Assembly: GCA_037954325.1 (NCBI GenBank) | Contig: JBBMNZ010000001.1 | Coordinates: 20,999,258-21,063,257, forward strand | DNA length: 64,000 nt | Source of the DNA: Fistularia commersonii | Taxonomy: Eukaryota > Chordata > Actinopteri > Syngnathiformes > Fistulariidae | Direction of reading: 5' to 3' | The notes under the pieces: model-generated | What the model was told of the DNA's origin: nothing | The model's input: only the letters and a program-made list of their open reading frames with translations | Database searches by the model: none | Shown: piece after piece, positions 58,690 to 64,000 of the stretch | Numbering within the stretch: the stretch's first letter is position 1 | Layout of the letters: the number at the start of each line of letters is the position of its first letter | Position numbers and translations under genes: made by a program

Positions 58690-58880
58690 CACTTAAAGGA
58701 ACCACAGCCAATGTTCTTAGCCCCCCTTTTTTCTCTTTTGGTATTTTTGCTTCATTACTTCATGCTTGACTGGGGAGAGAAACTTCTTCACTGACTGCTA
58801 GAGCCCTAGAAGTTTCTCAGATGAGAAGCAAAAATGTCTGGATAGCTGAGAATGCTCACAGGCTGAGAACATTTTCGGTT
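58690..58880. repeat. Possible degraded relative of the 47.6-kb inverted repeat
   Basis: AGAAACTTCTTCACTGACTG and GAAGTTTCTCAGATGAGAAG are partly complementary. The TTTCTCAGATGAGAAGC wording recalls the CATCTCAGATGAGGGGTG part of the repeat at 47.6 kb. The identity is weak. Confidence 0.3.
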
Positions 58881-61800
58881 TTCAGAGCATGTGTGAAAGG
58901 GCCTTGTGATGGATTTGATAAATGAGGACCACTGAAATCTGATTGGCTGAGCTGTTTGTTTACTGGTTGTTTACTTTTTTGTTACCTAACAGCACCGTGG
59001 TCATACGTCCCCAACGTTGGTCTTTTTGGGAAAGCCGCTCCGCCTTTCTGTCAAAACTTATTCTTACGCTAATGTCGACGGAGCCCTGTGACAACTTTTG
59101 CTGGCGGCTTTGCGCGAGAACAATCTGTGGTCTCCACATGCTTGAGCAGACGGGGTGGCGAGATGCGTCCTCCTCCGTAATGCCGCATTGAAAGGGCTAC
59201 TATCGCTTGAGCGTCCTACGTGGTCTGATTCAATCTTTAGCTTTCTCACCCTCACCCGCGACGGGACCTGAAATGACCAGCACACGTTTCCACCAGGGGC
59301 CTTGAACTGATTCATGTGGGAGCTGCCGCAGAGCTTCGCCTTTCTTGTCTTAATATGTCCGGGCAGATGAAAGGGAGAACAAAACTGATGGCACAGACCA
59401 GTGCTGCATTTTCATTCCTTTGAAATGTGAGTGTGATGCCAGGATTCACAGGGGGGGTCTCACAAAGCCAGGCATTAATGAAGAGGACAGAAGGGTTGGT
59501 GGTGAGGAAGGATGGGGGGTGTGGGGGGCAGAGGGGGTGTAGATGCAGATTGGTTAAAGAGAGGAAAAAGAAAATAAACAAGGCTGATTGGAGTGAGATG
59601 GAGATGCACAAAAAGATGAGCCCCAGGGGTTCACGCAGTGGATCACTCCACAATGCCACGGCCTCTCAAAACTATAAAAACACGCTTTTTTCGATCGGTA
59701 TGCTTGAAAGTGGCAACAGCGAGCCCGATCTTTGACGGTCATCTCTTGCAAGACGGTAAGGGTTCGTCTTCCTGCTTGACTAGGAGCTCACAGGATGCAC
59801 TCGTAACAGAAATTGATCCACTTAACGCGAAAAATGAAAAATTCCCATTTTAAGATGCTGATTGTTTGTGCAGACATCAAGCAGAAGCGGCGCTGTCAAG
59901 TGCGAGTTACTGAAAAACAACAACGGCCATTTTCATAAGAAGAAACACAAATCACGGTAAGCAAAGAAAAAGTGTCAGCTTTGAAAACTCGCACTCTCTC
60001 GTTTACCTTTCGCTGTTAGGAGAATTCCATATCTGTCCCCTATACAGTCATTTAATCATGGCGTGTTGAAGTTATTGTACTTGGCTGTCGATCCAGACTG
60101 TGCATACATTATCCTGTCTAGAGATCGGCATTTTCCAGAATCAGGTTTTGAAAGATGAAAAAAAAATAGAAGAATTATTGGGGTAATTAACAAAGTCAAC
60201 AGCATTCCAGCTCACCAGAAACTAAAAGTGCGCAGGGAATGAAACGACTTCACCATCACACATTAAATCTTTAGCCTGTGTGTCCTAGTTAATGATATAT
60301 TAAACAAAAATGTCATTATAAATTACATAAAGTATCCGGTTTCTATAACCAGATAGAAATAACATGTTCAGAGGCGTTCCTCAGCTTCACGCTATAGTTC
60401 ATGTCTCTTGAAAGAGACTGCAAAATCTTAAGTGAAAATAAGCAAAAAAAAAAGAAAAAAATTACATACTGGTTTGGGGGCTCTACAATCTGTGACGAAA
60501 TAACCTTAAAAGATTAGTTTCGTTTAGCGGATGCTGCCGTCCGAAAACGCAAACAATGATTTAGTGACAGAACATTTAGACAACGTTCAAATAGGCAGAA
60601 GATGCATGAAAGCTTATTTTATGCACTAATGACGTCCTTCAACTCTTTTCAGTCCTGCCTATTAAGACCGAGAGGGTCCCTCTGTCGACTGGATTGAATT
60701 TGGTAACCTGTTCCTGTTGGTGTGCAACTGTAAAAATGTTGTCGAGTTTATGGGCAACAACGCGACATGTGCGGCTCTCCGGCCGGTAGAGAACCCGATG
60801 TGACACCGCATTCTGAATTATCTGCAGAGGATTAAGCATGAACCCGGGAAGACCTGCCAGCGGGCAGTCGCCGTAGTAAACGCGTCATGTCTCACCAGCC
60901 TTTACCAGAAATTGTGCTGCCTGCTTGAACAAGGGAGGTTGAATCATCATGACGATCATCCTGATGATGCGTATTGACCCGCAACTCATGTATTTAACTC
61001 ATCTAGTAGGTCAGTACTTCTATTTTCCTCTATCATTTGATGTTTCCTCCTGCCGGCACATGGGGATGGTCGTCCATTACTAAGTATGAGTCAGCAAAAA
61101 AGAAATTAATAAATGCATTATGAGGAATACCTGTTATTAGGTGTTAGCACGTGATTCTGCTGAACTCACGCCAATCCTTTGTCTGCACACCGTCACATCT
61201 GCAGGAACTTTCTGAACATCCAAACTCATCCCATATATTTGTATGGAATAAAACAGTCATTAGTTAGTTGTTTGTAGGCAGTTGCTCTAACTTGACATCT
61301 GGTAAGTCTTGTGTCCAGAGGACAAAGTACAGACTCTCAAGTGTCTTAACTGCAACAAATCCACATGTCTCTAAAATTGCAATAACCCCATGATGTTTTA
61401 TGAAACTAATAATAACAATCAGATTCTATCAGCTTAAAAAAAAATGGGATATTGTGCAGAAACCCCTCCACAAGATTCTACAATACCAGACTATTCTGTT
61501 GCATTGTAAGATTTGTCATTGAAAAATATCACAGCGCCTTCCCTCTTTGACAAACCGAAACGTCATTTGTTAATCTGGTCCTCATTTCGGACATTCTCCT
61601 CAATTTATCGGAGTGGTGCTGCTTTTGAGCACTGATTTTCTTTCATTCTACTGACAGAAAAAAAAAATAAACAGCAAAGAAGGAGGCAGAGCTCCAGCGT
61701 TGTTTTGCAGCCATGTTCTGATACGATGACGTTATTGGATTATTTCTAAATATGTCATTTGGATGAAAAGGATTCCGATTCTAGGAACGGGCTCTTAACA

Positions 61801-62079
61801 CTGCGTCTCAGTTTGTCAACCTACCCCCGTGGTGGAAGATCTCAGCCATTAGCGTTTTGCTTCACCTTCCTGTCCAGCATCACAAATGCTGCCAGTTGAT
61901 ATTTGTCCCACTGCTTTAGCGGTATCCCGCAGAGACAACTCAAGGCACAAAACACATCCTATTAAACACTGTTGAGTGCACAATGACCTTATGAGGACAG
62001 CGGAGCTTTGATTCTCCTCCTGGGGATTTAGTTTTTGGTAAACATGTAAACCTCAAATTAATCTTTTATACTCTTTTAA

Positions 62080-62290
62080 TGTGAACACGGACAAACCGCA
62101 ACGAATCGTCGGCCACTGACCCGGTGTAGATTACAGCCGAGCAATCCGGGTATAAACGCGCAAAAGCTTCATTGATGCCGCGCTCACTGCAAACCGCCAG
62201 CCGACGCATCCGTCAAATTAAACCTCGCAGAAGATGCTCACGGAATCCAAGACGCAATCCGCCAAACGTAAAGCTCACTTCGCGTTTTGA
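62080..62290. promoter_or_regulatory. CpG-rich block with a TATAAA box, possible distal promoter or regulatory element
   Basis: A stretch rich in CpG (CGAATCGTCGGCC, AAACGCGCAAAAGC, GCCGACGCATCCGTC) in otherwise CpG-poor DNA. TATAAA occurs at 62151-62156. No credible exon follows within the window, so this may be a conserved element or the start of a gene beyond 64000. Confidence 0.3.
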
Positions 62291-62382
62291 TCACAAATAT
62301 TAGAAATCATTGTAGTTTGCAACAAAGTAGACAGTTTGGGCCATAGACACAGCACAAGTGTAGTCAGCAAACCTATGCATGC

Positions 62383-62385
62383 ATA

Positions 62386-62455
<70 letters not shown>

Positions 62456-62477
62456 GGTGTGTGTGTGTGTGTGTATC
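62383..62477. repeat. (GT)n microsatellite
   Basis: (GTGTAT)n leading into about 70 bp of GT with one TTGG interruption. Confidence 0.95.
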
Positions 62478-64000
62478 AGATGTATTCTCACTCACCCTGT
62501 CTTGCCACCATCTGTCCCGAGGACTGGCATCAATGAGTGTACAGACGGGCATTCACTAATAAGCTCAAACAAGCAGCATTGGAAGAAGCCACACGAGGAC
62601 GTCCACCGACATGCTCATGAGCACCGTTGCTTTCAGAGTGCAAATAAGGGCAAATGCAACTTGAGACCGAGTTGTGTGAAGACTTGCCAGTGAGACAAAA
62701 CTTTGGACAGTGAGTCAAAGACATTGTGACAACTGATAACAAATTTCCGAGAGACAAACAGTGAGTTTATTTTGCAGAGACGGTAACACGTGTATTTGTC
62801 TCATCCAGATTAGATTAGCCTCGAGTCAACGGCGCCTTTTCAAAAACCTTGGGTTTTTCCATACGCAACCGAAATTCTCACGATCACGTCTGAAGACGGG
62901 GCAGATGCACCGCTAGTTTTGACTTCCAGTCCAGTTTACAAATGTAATAATCCCTTTAAAGGCTTGCTATTGGTTAGCTAGCAAGTCATTGGACTCCCTG
63001 TCGAGTCCGTCTGAACATGCTTCCTCCTCCAGTGGTTTGTTTTTGACCTGAGGGCAAAAGCTGGCCTTTTTTAGTTTTGGCTCTTCCATTTTTGGACAAC
63101 ATGCCCATGCAGACCGGTAATACATGTCAAAGTTTTGATTCTATGGCCACATATTGAATACTCATCACTGTCATCAATTTATGCCAAAGTCATGTTAGAC
63201 ATGCTTCAACTGCAACATTTTCTTTGCATAAACACAAATCCTGTATACACGTCCAAAGTTGGATCCACCACTGGGTGGTACTTTTGCCAGGATTTTATAT
63301 TGTTTATTTATGGATCCGTGATGGAGAGTTGCGATCATTAACTTTGCTATCGCCTGCTTTAAATGCTTATCAGTATCAGTATGCTAGCAGTACCTCCCTA
63401 ACACATTGGACACATGGATGTTTGAAAATAAATGGCGTTCTGGGCTCTTTTTTTTATAACCTTGCATTTAACCGACCAGTGTTTGTCCCGCCTTAGCAGT
63501 TGGGAATGGTGTGGGTAACTGCAGCAGTAACCAGATTACCACTGGTTGAAGCCCATTGTTTGAGACAACGAGATGGTATTCTTTTCTGTGGTCAGAGGTC
63601 AGGGCATATCTGTCTGCTCTGTTGCAGTTAGATGTAATCTGGAGTTTGATTTATCAGTCTGTGAAAACCGTGAGCATGTGGTTCAAATCAAGAAGGGGGA
63701 TATGTGCACCTTGGAGGACTGGTAATGGCTTCACCAGCAAAGCACCCGGAGCCAGCTTCTCTTGCTTTTCATTTCAGGGAAGTGACTGCAGGGAGTCGCA
63801 GAGGGAGCTGGGAGGGTGTCCCATTACTGTCCAATAAAATTTAATGACTCCTCATGCATGACATTTGTGGGTAATTTTGTTTGTTTATTTGCTTTGGATA
63901 ACCAAATAAACCATAAACCATCGTTATGTTGCTGTTATATTTTCTTTATCACTTAAATGTGACGTTTATTATTAATTCGATATTTGCCACGCGAGCTGTT

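Larger units (their letters stand above)
56481..64000. other. Distal intergenic DNA
   Basis: No gene seen. It holds the TTTTA repeat, a GT tract, a possible inverted-repeat relic (58690-58880) and the CpG-rich block at 62080-62290. Confidence 0.6.

Noticed and set aside
1..64000. CRISPR arrays, operons, phage or bacterial defence systems
   Set aside because: The window is vertebrate nuclear DNA. The regularly spaced repeats seen are microsatellites and dispersed SINEs, not arrays with unique spacers.

Overview
The window is nuclear DNA from a bony fish, most likely a percomorph teleost. The evidence is split genes with GT-AG introns, very long (GT)n/(AC)n tracts, fish-type tRNA-derived SINEs, remnants of LINE, Tigger and hAT elements, and one gene whose exons translate to a vertebrate protein almost without change. 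I see no bacterial, organellar or viral gene organisation.

The only protein-coding gene I can support is ppp2r5c on the + strand. It encodes the gamma (B56-gamma) regulatory subunit of protein phosphatase 2A. Two alternative starts are visible. An upstream CpG-rich promoter feeds three small coding exons (9668-9694, 9815-9880, 10826-10976) that give a lysine-rich N-terminus. A second promoter with three CCAAT boxes (about 15140-15260) feeds a single first coding exon (15374-15467) that starts MLTCNK. Both splice in the same phase into 13 shared exons from 20555 to 28863. The predicted proteins are 575 and 525 residues. In the short form the residues of the LxxIxE substrate pocket fall on the published human numbers (H187, R188, Y190, R197, I227, I231). 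A 3' UTR of about 2.2 kb follows, with candidate polyadenylation signals at 29997, 30990 and 31188.

Layout: 1-9060 is upstream intergenic DNA with microsatellites, two fragments of a fish SINE, a decayed Tigger-like transposon (6083-6700) and a tRNA-derived SINE (6791-7005). 9150-31215 is ppp2r5c. Its long-form introns hold a LINE remnant interrupted by a hAT-like element with an 8-bp target duplication (14381-14950). 31216-64000 has no gene I can defend. It contains four long GT tracts within 1.6 kb (37291-38906), further SINE copies, an antisense LINE reverse-transcriptase relic with an FADDIV motif (about 48939-48955), a large inverted repeat (47545-47703), and two clean hairpins (31381-31418, 34070-34118).

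I found no previously undescribed multi-gene system. The items most worth checking are the 22-nt-arm hairpin at 34070-34118, the two-promoter organisation with a strong uORF and an alternative Met11, the poly-A tract where the pyrimidine tract of a splice acceptor should be, and the nested hAT-in-LINE insertion.
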